64,000 nt of DNA from Planococcaceae bacterium Storch 2/2-2 (GCA_009740415.1 WOYE01000009.1:806001-870000), one strand, 5' to 3'. Shown: positions 19,101 to 26,527, counted from the first letter of the stretch. Notes: generated by a model not told the origin, from the letters alone. Program-made: numbers and translations.

Positions 19101-19673
19101 ACGCGGACTATTAAAATGTAAAAAACCTCGTTCATGTTCCTCTCCGCCTTGTTGCTTCATTCTCTTTAGACGGTTATTGACAGACCAAGGAACCATCCAG
19201 TCGTGTAAATTGCGTAGTTTAGGATCGTGAGAACTGGCTACAATTTTCATATTTTCATTTGTATCAAAATACTCTCCTACACGTAAAATAAATGCAGCCC
19301 ATAAAACTTGCTGAGCGAATGGCACATAGACTTTTGGTCTTAGTCTCGACTTCCCTTCTTCATCATTTGCCTTCGGATAAAAATAGATGTAGCTTGTCCA
19401 AATATCTAGCTTTTGAACTTTACCTTCTCGGTCCTTCTTTTTACTATTTTGATTTTTCTCAACACCTTCATTAGATAACTCTTCTAAAATGTCATGCAAT
19501 TCATCTAAATTCTTCTCTAAGTCCGCTTCAAAAACCTCGATCTCCTCATAGTCTGTGAAACTCACTTCGTACGTGCAAAAGTGTTTTGCCTTTTTAAAGC
19601 CGAAATGTAAATATTCTATCCAACTATTCCTTTCTTTTTTGTTCGACCTTTTCTTTTCTACTTCGTTCAACAT
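16182..19673 (-). CDS. Large UG/Abi-type reverse transcriptase, defence-associated
   Basis: 1163 aa. RT motif A is EIDIKEFYPSV (D227), motif B-like SGFLSNLVLNHYVDRDLE (355-372, without the PQG of retrovirus-like RTs), motif C RYTDDYVIL (D392, D393), motif D-like LEISASKSYLR. Between A and B is a hydrophilic insert (about 300-345, KEEHESDRTNEPSKSG). From about 450 to the end the protein is long and helical, with no recognised domain. No retron ncRNA, maturase domain or endonuclease is present, so this is not a group II intron or classic retron. It closely resembles the UG1/UG5-type class associated with nitrilases. Likely role: anti-phage DNA synthesis. AT-rich compared with neighbours. Confidence 0.82.
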   Translation of the reverse strand: MLNEVEKKRSNKKERNSWIEYLHFGFKKAKHFCTYEVSFTDYEEIEVFEADLEKNLDELHDILEELSNEGVEKNQNSKKKDREGKVQKLDIWTSYIYFYPKANDEEGKSRLRPKVYVPFAQQVLWAAFILRVGEYFDTNENMKIVASSHDPKLRNLHDWMVPWSVNNRLKRMKQQGGEEHERGFLHFNSPRLYESHQFSLRKHQQLYIQSIEELFAKSDKVYEAEIDIKEFYPSVTRAKVKEAFQVRYEEIKDVPSDEENSFHYDRLFNNLLDRMKVKACLQGGGKIFNEAVDRLMINLREGRGESKEEHESDRTNEPSKSGRPGNDTDEIKNEIDEMEIEEKINDSLYLDHIASGFLSNLVLNHYVDRDLERMLSEKNQGCEATKIIRYTDDYVILSRSRTALDEVADQLTNLIKGEVDLEISASKSYLRKEELIALKEKELKNKYDMKIGFKKLAEQLAQKEMEERVKEIDRNCSVFSIENVMDNISMTADVKMHAMTDKELTLYLKDLLFYFTLNEDVRGLKVDTLQLFSAWRLNGVVREKNSRYDIKMEDVQSILCSIEKAIKISPYKISLYQAYMNILLYLISENNEGYKEVEHFLVKVPSFMSEENYSVYGTVVREHILYMFHRYFRKFDVAKKREIELILKRIWKVWYPGALNREIYISWTEQYSLLRTYLMMGLAFPVAPMHHEVLKRLLTLRDSEKEGVENVSDLFVRFLLLKETIYRDANGNLNFTQAESHAFEQIRTKYIVCDQVLSKLEGAPVLVPYLSRLKVLQGLKCLSLNFLKGLMSQFIRGPKFMAKVSVQSTRQRNFIEWVNSEEGLRNGSLLEEKFLEKIEQYKKIQMSHGVQMYRFFLGELKEKDYSKLYEIIKCTRKRRMDAVQQFYYDALFNSFREKDSSFTSWVESLKGKEGVDSIQALKTLSNLEKIRHYFSNTDPEYMSLPQNEEGLKVPFIDYLIYVNTLPKEWEKFKLRQDLLHIPLEKEIVKFISAKAVELRGTTCSYLDILYSEFNVTKKQKKEHSDDNVSKNPKTKHCSDSSKTMTKELARALFAALAVHPYHPLLVKKDSEYKWYGLDILYRLTNYASSDIVTYIAQALPIHNRFYTEHYQISITHTPYPHQHNVQNFKEWASRFLKGTDGYEKEHFGNRKFELRVIDMDGGM

Positions 19674-19710
19674 TCAACCATCCCCTATAGTTAAAATTCC
19701 AATAAATCTC

Positions 19711-19738
19711 ATTATAAAATAATATTACCATAAACAAA
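19711..19738 (-). promoter_or_regulatory. Promoter of RT-nitrilase-HEPN operon
   Basis: TATAAT (-10, complement of 19711-19716) and TTTGTT (-35, complement of 19733-19738) with a 16-base spacer. It lies about 40 bases before the RT start. No operator or structured RNA is evident in the remaining gap to 19928. Confidence 0.5.
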
Positions 19739-19877
19739 TTATCGTTTTTCTAATTTCTTTCTATCCATCTATCCAAATTAATAAGGATTGATTCATCCAT
19801 TCATAAACGATCACACTATTTATAGTTTACAAACAATAACATTATTCTTTACAAGATCATTCATCTGTGTCATGATA

Positions 19878-19915
19878 ACGGTAACAGATTCTGAACCGTT
19901 GTTACGGTTACAGAT
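19878..19915 (+). promoter_or_regulatory. Candidate operator of the GntR/DUF1648 operon
   Basis: ACGGTAACA (19878-19886) and TGTTACGGT (19900-19908) form an imperfect inverted repeat; a direct repeat GTAACAGAT/GTTACAGAT overlaps it. It lies just before the GntR start and is a plausible autoregulatory site. Confidence 0.4.
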
Positions 19916-19928
19916 AGGAGGCGAGTAC

Positions 19929-20306
19929 ATGTTCATTCGATTGTACGATGACGATCCGCGCGATTTGTACGTTCAGTTGGCCGATGAGATCGTCCGGCTC
20001 ATGGCAGAAGGTGCGCTCGAAGATGGCGAGGAGTTGCCGTCGATTCGTTCCCTTGCGAGCACGTTGCAAGTGAATGTGAAGACGGTGCAGGCGAGTTATC
20101 AAAAGTTAGCCGATGAAGGATACATTACGCAACGAAAAAAAGCGCGAGCGATCATTGATCGGTCACGTTTCGATCGTGAAGCGTGGGAGACGCGTTGGCG
20201 CGAGCGGTTGCGCCAATTTCAACATGAATGTCGAGCGACAGGGCAATCCGAGCGCGACACGTTGGAACGTCTATTTAACGACTTACAAGAGGAGGAATCA
20301 TTATGA
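19929..20306 (+). CDS. GntR-family (YtrA-type) transcriptional regulator
   Basis: 125 aa. Winged helix-turn-helix of the GntR family (LYVQLADEIVRLMAEGAL, LPSIRSLASTLQVNVKTVQ, YQKLADEGYI) with a very short helical C-terminal end, as in the YtrA subfamily, which controls membrane-protein and ABC operons. AGGAGG lies before the ATG at 19929; a 47-residue upstream extension is spurious. The stop overlaps the ATG of the next gene (TTATGATG), so this regulator and the DUF1648 protein are coupled. Confidence 0.88.
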   Translation: MFIRLYDDDPRDLYVQLADEIVRLMAEGALEDGEELPSIRSLASTLQVNVKTVQASYQKLADEGYITQRKKARAIIDRSRFDREAWETRWRERLRQFQHECRATGQSERDTLERLFNDLQEEESL

Positions 20307-21397
20307 TGAATTTACTATTTTTTCTCACGTTCATTCCGATTTATTTCATCGATTTAGCGATGCCACACATTCAACGAAAAACGCGCGTGTTCGGCGTGTC
20401 CATTCCTGAACCGTTCATTCACGACCCTCACTTGCATACGTTAAAATGGGGGTATACGAAATCAGTCGCGCTCTGTCAGTTGTTCGTCATCGGGATCGCC
20501 TGGTGGCTCATCCGACCGCTTTCTGACGCTGCACAAGCGACCGGGTTTTCAGTCGGCTTAACCGTTTATTTGCTCGTCAGTTTCTTTTTCTACGTCCGCT
20601 TTCACGTTCGAACGAAACGATACAAAGCCGATCAGCAATGGACCGAGCGAGTGAACGTCGTCCGTGTCTCTCCTTTCGAAACGAAATTTGAAGAGATCGG
20701 AAACTTCCCGCACTTCTTCTTCCTTCCGTCCTTTGTGATCACGGCGATTTTATTCGGTTGGGGGATCAGCATTTATCCGGAACTTCCCGAGACGATTCCG
20801 ACGCATTGGAATTTCGAAGGTGAGCCCGATGCGTGGAGTCAGAAGTCGATCGGTTCCGTCTTCTTGCTCGTCTTCGTCACGCTCGGCATTCAAGCGATGA
20901 TGTACGGAATCGCGTACGGTATTTTCCGCTCAAACGTTCAAGTGAAAGCGCAACAATCCGAAGCGAGTTTACAGCGCGAGCTCGACGTCCGAAAATTAAA
21001 CGCGATGCTGCTCGGCTTCATTAACTTAGCGACCGTTGTATTCATGGGAGCGTTATTCGTCATGTCCAATTGGAACATGATTTACGGAAACGAAACGTTA
21101 CAAGCTGGCCCCTTTACGATCGCATACGTCGTCATCGTTTTCGGAAGCATCGCCTATGCGATGCGTGAAATGCATCGATTGAATGACGAAGTAACGGAAG
21201 AAGGGTCGTCCTTGAGCGGACCGGATCAAGATCAATATTGGAAAGGTGGGCTCTTTTACTACAACAAAGACGACTACAATTTGTTCGTGGAAAAAAACGT
21301 AGGTGTCGGTTGGACGATCAACTTCGCCCGTCCCGCCGCTTGGCTATTTATCGTGCTCACCGTACTACTCCCGCTCCTTCCTCTCTTTTTCTTATAA
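20303..21397 (+). CDS. DUF1648/DUF5808-domain membrane protein
   Basis: 364 aa integral membrane protein with about eight helices. A DUF1648 core is seen at LPETIPTHWNFEGEPDAW, the motif of SdpI/YhfI-related proteins, and the end carries a DUF5808 segment YWKGGLFYYNKDDYNLFVE. Ribosome site GAGGAGG is seven bases before the first ATG. Coupled with the GntR regulator upstream, the usual arrangement of this family. Proposed roles of relatives include immunity to a toxin or envelope stress; the substrate or ligand is not known. Confidence 0.82.
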   Translation: MMNLLFFLTFIPIYFIDLAMPHIQRKTRVFGVSIPEPFIHDPHLHTLKWGYTKSVALCQLFVIGIAWWLIRPLSDAAQATGFSVGLTVYLLVSFFFYVRFHVRTKRYKADQQWTERVNVVRVSPFETKFEEIGNFPHFFFLPSFVITAILFGWGISIYPELPETIPTHWNFEGEPDAWSQKSIGSVFLLVFVTLGIQAMMYGIAYGIFRSNVQVKAQQSEASLQRELDVRKLNAMLLGFINLATVVFMGALFVMSNWNMIYGNETLQAGPFTIAYVVIVFGSIAYAMREMHRLNDEVTEEGSSLSGPDQDQYWKGGLFYYNKDDYNLFVEKNVGVGWTINFARPAAWLFIVLTVLLPLLPLFFL

Positions 21398-21406
21398 GTG
21401 ATTTTC

Positions 21407-21449
21407 AACGCCCTGACCATCCGTCCATTGACGAACCGTCGGGGCGTTT
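21407..21449 (+). terminator. Terminator of GntR/DUF1648 operon
   Basis: AACGCCC-GAC pairs with GTC-GGGCGTT across a 20-base loop, followed by TTTGTT. Long loop, so moderate confidence. Confidence 0.5.
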
Positions 21450-21455
21450 GTTCAA

Positions 21456-21487
21456 CAAAAAAAGAGCCTCGGTTACGAGACTCTTCT
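21456..21487 (-). terminator. Terminator of Lys-rich protein gene
   Basis: AAGAGTCTCG / CGAGGCTCTT with loop TAAC (one mismatch), followed by TTTTTTTG on the minus strand. Confidence 0.7.
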
Positions 21488-21505
21488 CCACTCTTTGCGT
21501 TTTAT

Positions 21506-21736
21506 TTATTTTTTCTTTTTGTCTTTTTTCTTTGAATCTTTTTTCTTGTCGTCTTTTTTAGCCGCTTTTTTTGCCGCTTTTTTCTTATCTTTCTTATCTG
21601 CTTTTTTTGCGTCTTTTTTGTCCGCTTTTTTAGCAGCTTTCTTTTCTTCTTTTTTCTTCTCCGCTTTTTTAGCCGCTTTTTTTGCTTCTTGTTTTTCTAA
21701 TTCTTTTTTCGTTAACTCTTTTTCTTTTTTAGCCAT
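21506..21736 (-). CDS. Lysine/alanine-rich, histone H1-like protein (76 aa)
   Basis: More than half of the residues are Lys, with Ala, Asp and Glu in repeats of the type KKAAKKA, KKADKKD and KKDKKKAAKK, and no hydrophobic core. AAGGGGAG lies upstream of the ATG at 21736 and a terminator follows, which supports a real gene in spite of the low complexity. The product resembles bacterial H1/Hc1-like nucleoid proteins and could bind DNA or RNA; this is inference from composition only. Single gene between two transcription units. Confidence 0.65.
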   Translation of the reverse strand: MAKKEKELTKKELEKQEAKKAAKKAEKKKEEKKAAKKADKKDAKKADKKDKKKAAKKAAKKDDKKKDSKKKDKKKK

Positions 21737-21919
21737 CGTCAAATCTCCCCTTTTGTTTGTTGGAATGCGACAATTTGCGCACTCTTCCTTTTCATCTTAC
21801 AGGTCTATTTTCCTAATAGCAACCATTTTCGGTGATTTGTGGAACAATGTGGAACTTTCATGCGCCTCTTCACCGATCGAAGCGTTAGTCGTCCATACCT
21901 GTTTTTTCAAAAACGAAAC

Positions 21920-22444
21920 TTATTTCGTTAAACGTTGAATGAACGGGACGAGTTGATCGGCTTTAAAAGCAGCAGGATTGACGAAAATTGAATAATACCA
22001 ATCATCTTTTTGCCAGTATGCGCCTTCCATCATCATCTCTTCTTCTTTAAAGAAGGAGACGTCTACACCGTTCATTTCTTTTTTCGATGTCGCTTTTAAA
22101 ATTTCAGACGCATCCGGTTGTACCATAATCGTAAACTGTTCGACGCCATCTTTCGTGTACTTCATTGTATATTCAGCATACAAGACGTCATCGATCGTAC
22201 GGTACGGAATTTTTTGGATTTCCTCTTCCCATCCGTCCGGCACGTCGATGAGCGCTTGTGGCACTTTTTCTTTTTTGAACGCCTCACGCGTTAACTGTTG
22301 CTCTTTCCATTCATCTAAGTCGTCATCTTCTAACTCGACCTCTTCCGGAACGAGCGGACTTTCTTGTTCAGTTGCTTCTTCATCGCTGCATGCACCGAGC
22401 ATCAATGCAAGTGGGAGTCCTGAAGCGATCCATAATTTCCTCAT
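21920..22444 (-). CDS. Lipoprotein, DUF4367-like
   Basis: 174 aa. MRKLWIASGLPLALMLGACS gives a type II signal with lipid-bearing C19, then an acidic linker (EEVELEDDDLDEW) and a domain with alternating strands (ALIDVPDGWEEEIQKIPY ... AYWQKDDWYYSIFVNPAAF) like DUF4367 anti-sigma-associated proteins. AAAAGGAG supports the start at 22444 rather than seven codons earlier. Single gene; expected outside the cell on the membrane. Exact function unknown. Confidence 0.75.
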   Translation of the reverse strand: MRKLWIASGLPLALMLGACSDEEATEQESPLVPEEVELEDDDLDEWKEQQLTREAFKKEKVPQALIDVPDGWEEEIQKIPYRTIDDVLYAEYTMKYTKDGVEQFTIMVQPDASEILKATSKKEMNGVDVSFFKEEEMMMEGAYWQKDDWYYSIFVNPAAFKADQLVPFIQRLTK

Positions 22445-22647
22445 ACTTTCACTCCTTTTTTCCAATGATAACCTAAAGAAAGACGACGTGAGAATAAGTT
22501 TTTATGACAAATTGTCTCAAAAAATGACGCTTTTCCATCATTTTTGTAACAATTGTAATAGGGATTTTCTTACAGACTCCAATGATCCGTACAACGTGTT
22601 GAAATATGATAAAACGGTTCGAATCATGTAAATATTACGTTAAATAC

Positions 22648-22676
22648 TTGACTTTCTTTTTGTAAGCGCTTACAGT
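22648..22676 (+). promoter_or_regulatory. Promoter of alcohol dehydrogenase gene
   Basis: TTGACT at 22648-22653 with a 17-base spacer to TACAGT at 22671-22676. The cre box covers the -10, so CcpA binding would block initiation. Confidence 0.55.
22661..22674 (+). promoter_or_regulatory. cre site (CcpA operator)
   Basis: TGTAAGCGCTTACA is a perfect palindrome and a perfect match to the cre consensus (TGWAANCGNTNWCA). Predicted catabolite repression of the zinc alcohol dehydrogenase. Confidence 0.85.
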
Positions 22677-22705
22677 ATAAGTATCAACTTGAAGGAGTGA
22701 TTGGA

Positions 22706-23746
22706 ATGAAAGCATTAGTATATCGAGGACCGAATGAAAAAGAATGGATCGATGTTGAAAAGCCAACGCTTCAAAAGCCAACGGACGTTATTGTAAAAAT
22801 CGATAAGACGACGATTTGCGGAACGGACTTACACATTTTAAAAGGAAACGTACCCGCTGTAACCGACGGACGCATTCTCGGACATGAAGGAATCGGGACG
22901 GTCGAATCGGTCGGTGAATCGGTACGGAATTTCAAGCCAGGTGACAAAGTGATCATTTCATGTGTGACGGCGTGTGGTTCGTGTACGTATTGTAAACAAC
23001 AACTGTACGCGCATTGCGAAGACGGCGGTTGGATTTTAGGCCACTTGATCGACGGAACACAAGCGGAATACGTGCGCATTCCTCATGCGGATAACAGTTT
23101 GTATCACGTTCCTGAAGGAGTGAACGAAGAAGCACTCGTCATGCTGAGCGACATTTTACCGACTGGCCTTGAAATCGGTGTTCATAACGGACGCGTCAAG
23201 CCAGGCGATACGGTCGTCATCGTCGGTGCCGGACCGATCGGACTTTCCGCGTTGCTCGCTGCGCAGTTTTACTCGCCGAGCGCTCTCATTATGGTCGACT
23301 TGGACGATCACCGTCTCGCGAAAGCAGTGGAGTTCGGTGCGACGCATACGATCAACAGCGGATCAAGCAATGCCGTCGAACAAATTTTAGCGTTAACCGA
23401 CGGCGTCGGTGTCGATGTTGCGATGGAAGCTGTCGGTATTCCAGCGACGTTCGACGTCTGTCAAAAGATCTTAAAACCAGGTGGTGTGTTAGCGAACATC
23501 GGCGTTCATGGAAAGCCAGTCGACTTCCACATCGAAGAATTGTGGATTAAAAACATTACCGTGACGACAGGACTCGTCAGTACGTACTCGACACCGATGT
23601 TGCTCAATACGGTCATCGGTGAAAAAGTGAAGCCGGAACAACTCGTCTCTCACCGCTTCCCGCTCCACGACATGTTGAAAGCGTACGACGTCTTCAGCAA
23701 CGCCTCAGAAGAAGAAGCGATTAAAATCATTTTAGAAAATGACTAA
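22706..23746 (+). CDS. Zinc-dependent alcohol dehydrogenase
   Basis: 346 aa medium-chain dehydrogenase using NAD(P). Catalytic zinc: C38 (TTICGTDLH) and H60-E61 (GHEG). Structural zinc: C90, C93, C96 and C104 (ACGSCTYC...). Nucleotide fold VVIVGAGPIGLSALLAA. It belongs to the group of secondary-alcohol/formaldehyde-type enzymes of Gram-positives. Start at 22706, nine bases after GAAGGAG. Monocistronic, with cre over its promoter and a strong terminator, so it is likely switched off by glucose. The alcohol used is not known. Confidence 0.92.
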   Translation: MKALVYRGPNEKEWIDVEKPTLQKPTDVIVKIDKTTICGTDLHILKGNVPAVTDGRILGHEGIGTVESVGESVRNFKPGDKVIISCVTACGSCTYCKQQLYAHCEDGGWILGHLIDGTQAEYVRIPHADNSLYHVPEGVNEEALVMLSDILPTGLEIGVHNGRVKPGDTVVIVGAGPIGLSALLAAQFYSPSALIMVDLDDHRLAKAVEFGATHTINSGSSNAVEQILALTDGVGVDVAMEAVGIPATFDVCQKILKPGGVLANIGVHGKPVDFHIEELWIKNITVTTGLVSTYSTPMLLNTVIGEKVKPEQLVSHRFPLHDMLKAYDVFSNASEEEAIKIILEND

Positions 23747-23757
23747 CGATTTGCCGT

Positions 23758-23796
23758 AAAAACGTGCACGAGAGAATAAACTCTCGCGCACGTTTT
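23758..23796 (+). terminator. Terminator of alcohol dehydrogenase gene
   Basis: Stem AAAACGTGCaCGAGAG / CTCTCGcGCACGTTTT with a 6-base loop, followed by TTTTCTCGTTT. Confidence 0.85.
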
Positions 23797-23912
23797 CTCG
23801 TTTAGACTCATAGCCCCACGCTTCATGAACCGTTCAAAAAGGAACACTCATGTTTACCTTCGAAGTGAAAGGGTAGGTGTGTTGTAACGAACGACAGAAA
23901 TGAGGACGAACG

Positions 23913-24287
23913 ATGAAAAAACTACTCCCTGCACTCGCTATGACGTGGGCGCTCATCGGTTGTCAAACGGCCAATTCATCCGTTGAAACGACAAACGCCG
24001 AGTTGCCTCCCCTTCCTCCATTGACTGAACCGACGATCGAGACGTATCCAGAATGCGAACTACTCGAACATTGGTTTCACCCTGCGGACTATCGCGAAGT
24101 CGTTGAAGTCGATCACCCGAACAAACGGATCATCGTATGGTACGACGACTCCGACGTACCGGTTTACAAATCAATCGCCATCTTTCGCAACAACCAACTG
24201 AAAGTGATCGACCTCACTCATGATCAATTGCTCTTCCACGGAAGCGTGACATTCCCCGACGCTTCATCTGCTCCTTCTCATTCATGA
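23913..24287 (+). CDS. Small lipoprotein of unknown function
   Basis: 124 aa. Signal MKKLLPALAMTWALIGC with the lipid Cys at 17, then a proline-rich linker (LPPLPPLTEPT) and a small domain (NKRIIVWYDDSDVPVYKSIA). No family recognised. Ribosome site GAGGAC is modest. The terminator hairpin overlaps the last codons and stop, so the end of the gene is under double constraint. Confidence 0.65.
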   Translation: MKKLLPALAMTWALIGCQTANSSVETTNAELPPLPPLTEPTIETYPECELLEHWFHPADYREVVEVDHPNKRIIVWYDDSDVPVYKSIAIFRNNQLKVIDLTHDQLLFHGSVTFPDASSAPSHS

Positions 24288-24300
24288 GAAGGAGTTTTTT
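24269..24300 (+). terminator. Terminator overlapping lipoprotein stop codon
   Basis: CTCCTTCTCAT / ATGAGAAGGAG, two-base loop, followed by TTTTTT. The stop TGA (24285-24287) lies inside the second arm. Confidence 0.85.
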
Positions 24301-24386
24301 ACTTTCCGCTCCTTTTTGAAAAATGAGCCTTTATATAGAAAGAATCTTTCGTAGCAAAAAAATGACCGCTTTTTGAAAGAAAACAG

Positions 24387-24441
24387 TTGCATAACTGTAC
24401 ATAGTGAGTATATAGTGTATATAGACAGTATGAACACTATA
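24387..24441 (+). promoter_or_regulatory. Promoter and YtrA-like operator of ABC operon
   Basis: TTGCAT (24387-24392) and TATAGT (24411-24416) form a promoter with an 18-base spacer. Overlapping the -10 is AGTGTA (24414-24419), 13 bases, then AACACT (24433-24438). This agrees, with one changed base, with the AGTGTA-N13-TACACT operator known for B. subtilis YtrA. It implies autoregulation by the GntR protein encoded next. Confidence 0.65.
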
Positions 24442-24474
24442 TGCACAGTGTATAACGAAGGAAGAGGTGACGAG

Positions 24475-24858
24475 ATGGACATTTTTATTTCTCATGAACG
24501 ACCGGAGCCGTTGTATGCGCAAATTGTCGAGCAAGTGAAAGAGCAAATTGCACGCGGTGTGCTTGAACCCGATGAGCAGTTGCCGTCGATTCGCAATTTA
24601 GCGAAGCAGCTTGAAGTGAGTGTCATTACGACGAAGCGTGCATACGAAGAGTTAGAAAACGAAGGGCTCATCTATTCAGTCCACGGACGAGGCAGTTTCA
24701 TCCGTGCGCAAGCGAACAATGCGAAAACGGAATGGTTGCGGCTCGAATTTGAAAAGAAATTAGAAGCAGTGTTGCAAGAAGGACGGCTGCTCGGATTAAC
24801 CGCAAACGATATCCGGTTGCTCATCGATGTGTATTTAGAAGAGGAGGAAACGAAATGA
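24475..24858 (+). CDS. GntR-family regulator, YtrA type
   Basis: 127 aa. Winged helix (PLYAQIVEQVKEQIARGVL, LPSIRNLAKQLEVSVITTK, YEELENEGLIYSVHGRGSF) and a short helical tail for dimerisation. GAGGTG lies before the ATG at 24475; an upstream extension through the operator is not plausible. The stop overlaps the start of a small membrane-protein gene (ATGA). First gene of a four-gene ABC operon, which it probably represses until an envelope stress, as known for YtrA. Confidence 0.88.
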   Translation: MDIFISHERPEPLYAQIVEQVKEQIARGVLEPDEQLPSIRNLAKQLEVSVITTKRAYEELENEGLIYSVHGRGSFIRAQANNAKTEWLRLEFEKKLEAVLQEGRLLGLTANDIRLLIDVYLEEEETK

Positions 24859-25022
24859 AATCAATCATGTTATTTAGCACAGGCCTACTCAGTGGCGTAT
24901 TAACCGTTCAAGGGTTGCGGTACGACTTACCCGCTCTTTTCATCGTCATCTTGCTCCTAGCAATCGGCAGCTTACTCATTTGGAAAAACGAAGGGAATGA
25001 CGCATATGATTCAACTCGATAA
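24855..25022 (+). CDS. Small two-helix membrane protein (55 aa)
   Basis: Begins MKSIMLFSTGLLSGVLTV and has a second hydrophobic stretch (LFIVILLLAIGSLLIW), so two membrane helices are likely. GAGGAGG lies just before the ATG, which overlaps the GntR stop by four bases, and the 3' end overlaps the ABC ATPase gene by 17 bases. These couplings make it a real gene. It may be an accessory subunit of the ABC transporter. Confidence 0.7.
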   Translation: MKSIMLFSTGLLSGVLTVQGLRYDLPALFIVILLLAIGSLLIWKNEGNDAYDSTR

Positions 25023-25863
25023 CGTACACGTCGCATTGAAAGGCTTTGACTTAACGATCGATGAGCTCCGCATTCCGAAAGGATTCACCGTCGGATGCAT
25101 CGGGCGAAACGGTGCCGGAAAAAGTACGCTCATCCGCACGATGATGGGACTGACCGTACCTGCACGTGGTGACGTGTTATGGGACGGGGCACCTCTTGAT
25201 GTCGCGATGAAGGAACGGATCGGATTCGTCTACGACGACTTGTACTACCCGAAAGAATTTAAAGTAAAAGCACTTCGCCGCCTCTTCCGCTCCGTCTACC
25301 CGACGTGGAACGATTCGCTTTACACGGAGCTACTCGAGTCGTACGGCGTGTCGGAAAAGAAAAAAATAAAACAGTTGTCGAAAGGGATGAAAATGAAAAC
25401 GCAAATTGCGCTCGCACTCGCCCACGACCCGGACGTTCTCATTATGGACGAGCCGACCGCCGGACTCGACCCGGTCGTCCGCCGTCAGTTCGTGGCGATG
25501 TTGCGCGATTGGATGGATGCACGAGAAGATCGAACGCTCTTTTTTTCGACGCACATTACGTCCGATTTGGAACGGTTCGCCGACTACATTTTGCTCATCG
25601 ACGACGGACGCGTGAAGTTTTTCTTACCGATCGATGAAGTCGAAGAGCGGTTCGTCCTCGTTCGCGGTACGACGAATACGTTGTCAGAGCGCGATCAAGC
25701 GATGTTTGAAGGTGTCGAATGGCGCGGCAGTCAATTTACCGGGTTGATCGACCGTTCGACTCATCCGATTGCGGACGACTGGATCGTCGAACGGGCTTCG
25801 CTCGAAGACATTTTATATTTTTTAACGGAGGTGACGCACGATGAAGCGCGCATTATCGATTGA
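25006..25863 (+). CDS. ABC transporter ATP-binding protein, YtrB type
   Basis: 285 aa. Walker A CIGRNGAGKST, signature QLSKGMKMK (the YtrB-like form without SGG), Walker B VLIMDEPTAGLD, H-loop FFSTHI. The last ~70 residues are a C-terminal extension. Start at 25006 (MIQLDNVHV), eight bases after AAGGGA; an ATG nine bases earlier lies too close to it. Overlaps the permease gene by 23 bases. Energises an ABC-2-type exporter whose substrate is unknown; relatives respond to wall antibiotics. Confidence 0.88.
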   Translation: MIQLDNVHVALKGFDLTIDELRIPKGFTVGCIGRNGAGKSTLIRTMMGLTVPARGDVLWDGAPLDVAMKERIGFVYDDLYYPKEFKVKALRRLFRSVYPTWNDSLYTELLESYGVSEKKKIKQLSKGMKMKTQIALALAHDPDVLIMDEPTAGLDPVVRRQFVAMLRDWMDAREDRTLFFSTHITSDLERFADYILLIDDGRVKFFLPIDEVEERFVLVRGTTNTLSERDQAMFEGVEWRGSQFTGLIDRSTHPIADDWIVERASLEDILYFLTEVTHDEARIID

Positions 25864-26527
25864 ATGGCAAACGTGGCGGTCGTACGGAGGTTTGTACTTA
25901 CTCATTTTCTTATTTCCTTTACTATTTGGGGTAACTTTCTTCGGGCCTATCTCGCTCTTTTTCTTCATCATGATCTTTTCGCAAGCGTGGTATAACGAAC
26001 AAGCGAATGTGGAGCAACTCGAACTGAGTTTACCCGTGTCGCGCGACGACCGACTACTCGCACGATTCCTCATGTATCCGATGCTGCTCATCGTACTCGG
26101 TGTGGCGTCGATCGTATTCGTCTTCATTTTGACGCAATTCGCTGTCTGGAAAGAGTTCGTCGGACCGGACCAAGTCGCTTCGCTCACATCCGGCATCCCT
26201 TCCATTGCGTTCGCTTGGTTTGGGGGAATGCTTCTTGTCATCGGTCTCTTATTGCTCGTTTACACGGTCTTTTCATTCAAGTGGGCTACGATTTTCATCG
26301 GAGTCGGTTACTTCCTTTCGATCGGACTGTTGCTCCTTGCCGCAAACGTCGATATGGAGTCGAACCGCACGAACGGCGAAGTGAGCGGCTCGATCGAAGT
26401 GACCGGCGGATGGCTCTCGCAACTGCCGGTCGAAACGGCGATGCTCGGTATCGGAACGCTCGGACTCATCGTCTACGTCGTTTGCTTCTTCCTCGCCCGC
26501 CTCAGCTACCGACGCAAAACGATTTAA
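25841..26527 (+). CDS. ABC-2-type permease
   Basis: 228 aa with six hydrophobic segments (for example LYLLIFLFPLLFGVTFFG, LLVIGLLLLVYTVFSF). The start MKRALSIEWQTWRSY is the usual cytoplasmic lead-in of ABC-2 permeases. GGAGGTG lies before the ATG. Last gene of the GntR-controlled operon; pairs with the YtrB-type ATPase. Substrate unknown. Confidence 0.83.
   Translation: MKRALSIEWQTWRSYGGLYLLIFLFPLLFGVTFFGPISLFFFIMIFSQAWYNEQANVEQLELSLPVSRDDRLLARFLMYPMLLIVLGVASIVFVFILTQFAVWKEFVGPDQVASLTSGIPSIAFAWFGGMLLVIGLLLLVYTVFSFKWATIFIGVGYFLSIGLLLLAANVDMESNRTNGEVSGSIEVTGGWLSQLPVETAMLGIGTLGLIVYVVCFFLARLSYRRKTI

Noticed and set aside
14000-19700. Mobile element with integrase or terminal repeats around the RT operon
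   Set aside because: No integrase or transposase and no direct or inverted terminal repeat was found at either edge; the RT lacks maturase and endonuclease parts of group II introns.
19674-19928. Retron-type ncRNA next to the reverse transcriptase
   Set aside because: The region is AT-rich with no long stem, inverted repeat or branching G context; it looks like a promoter region only.
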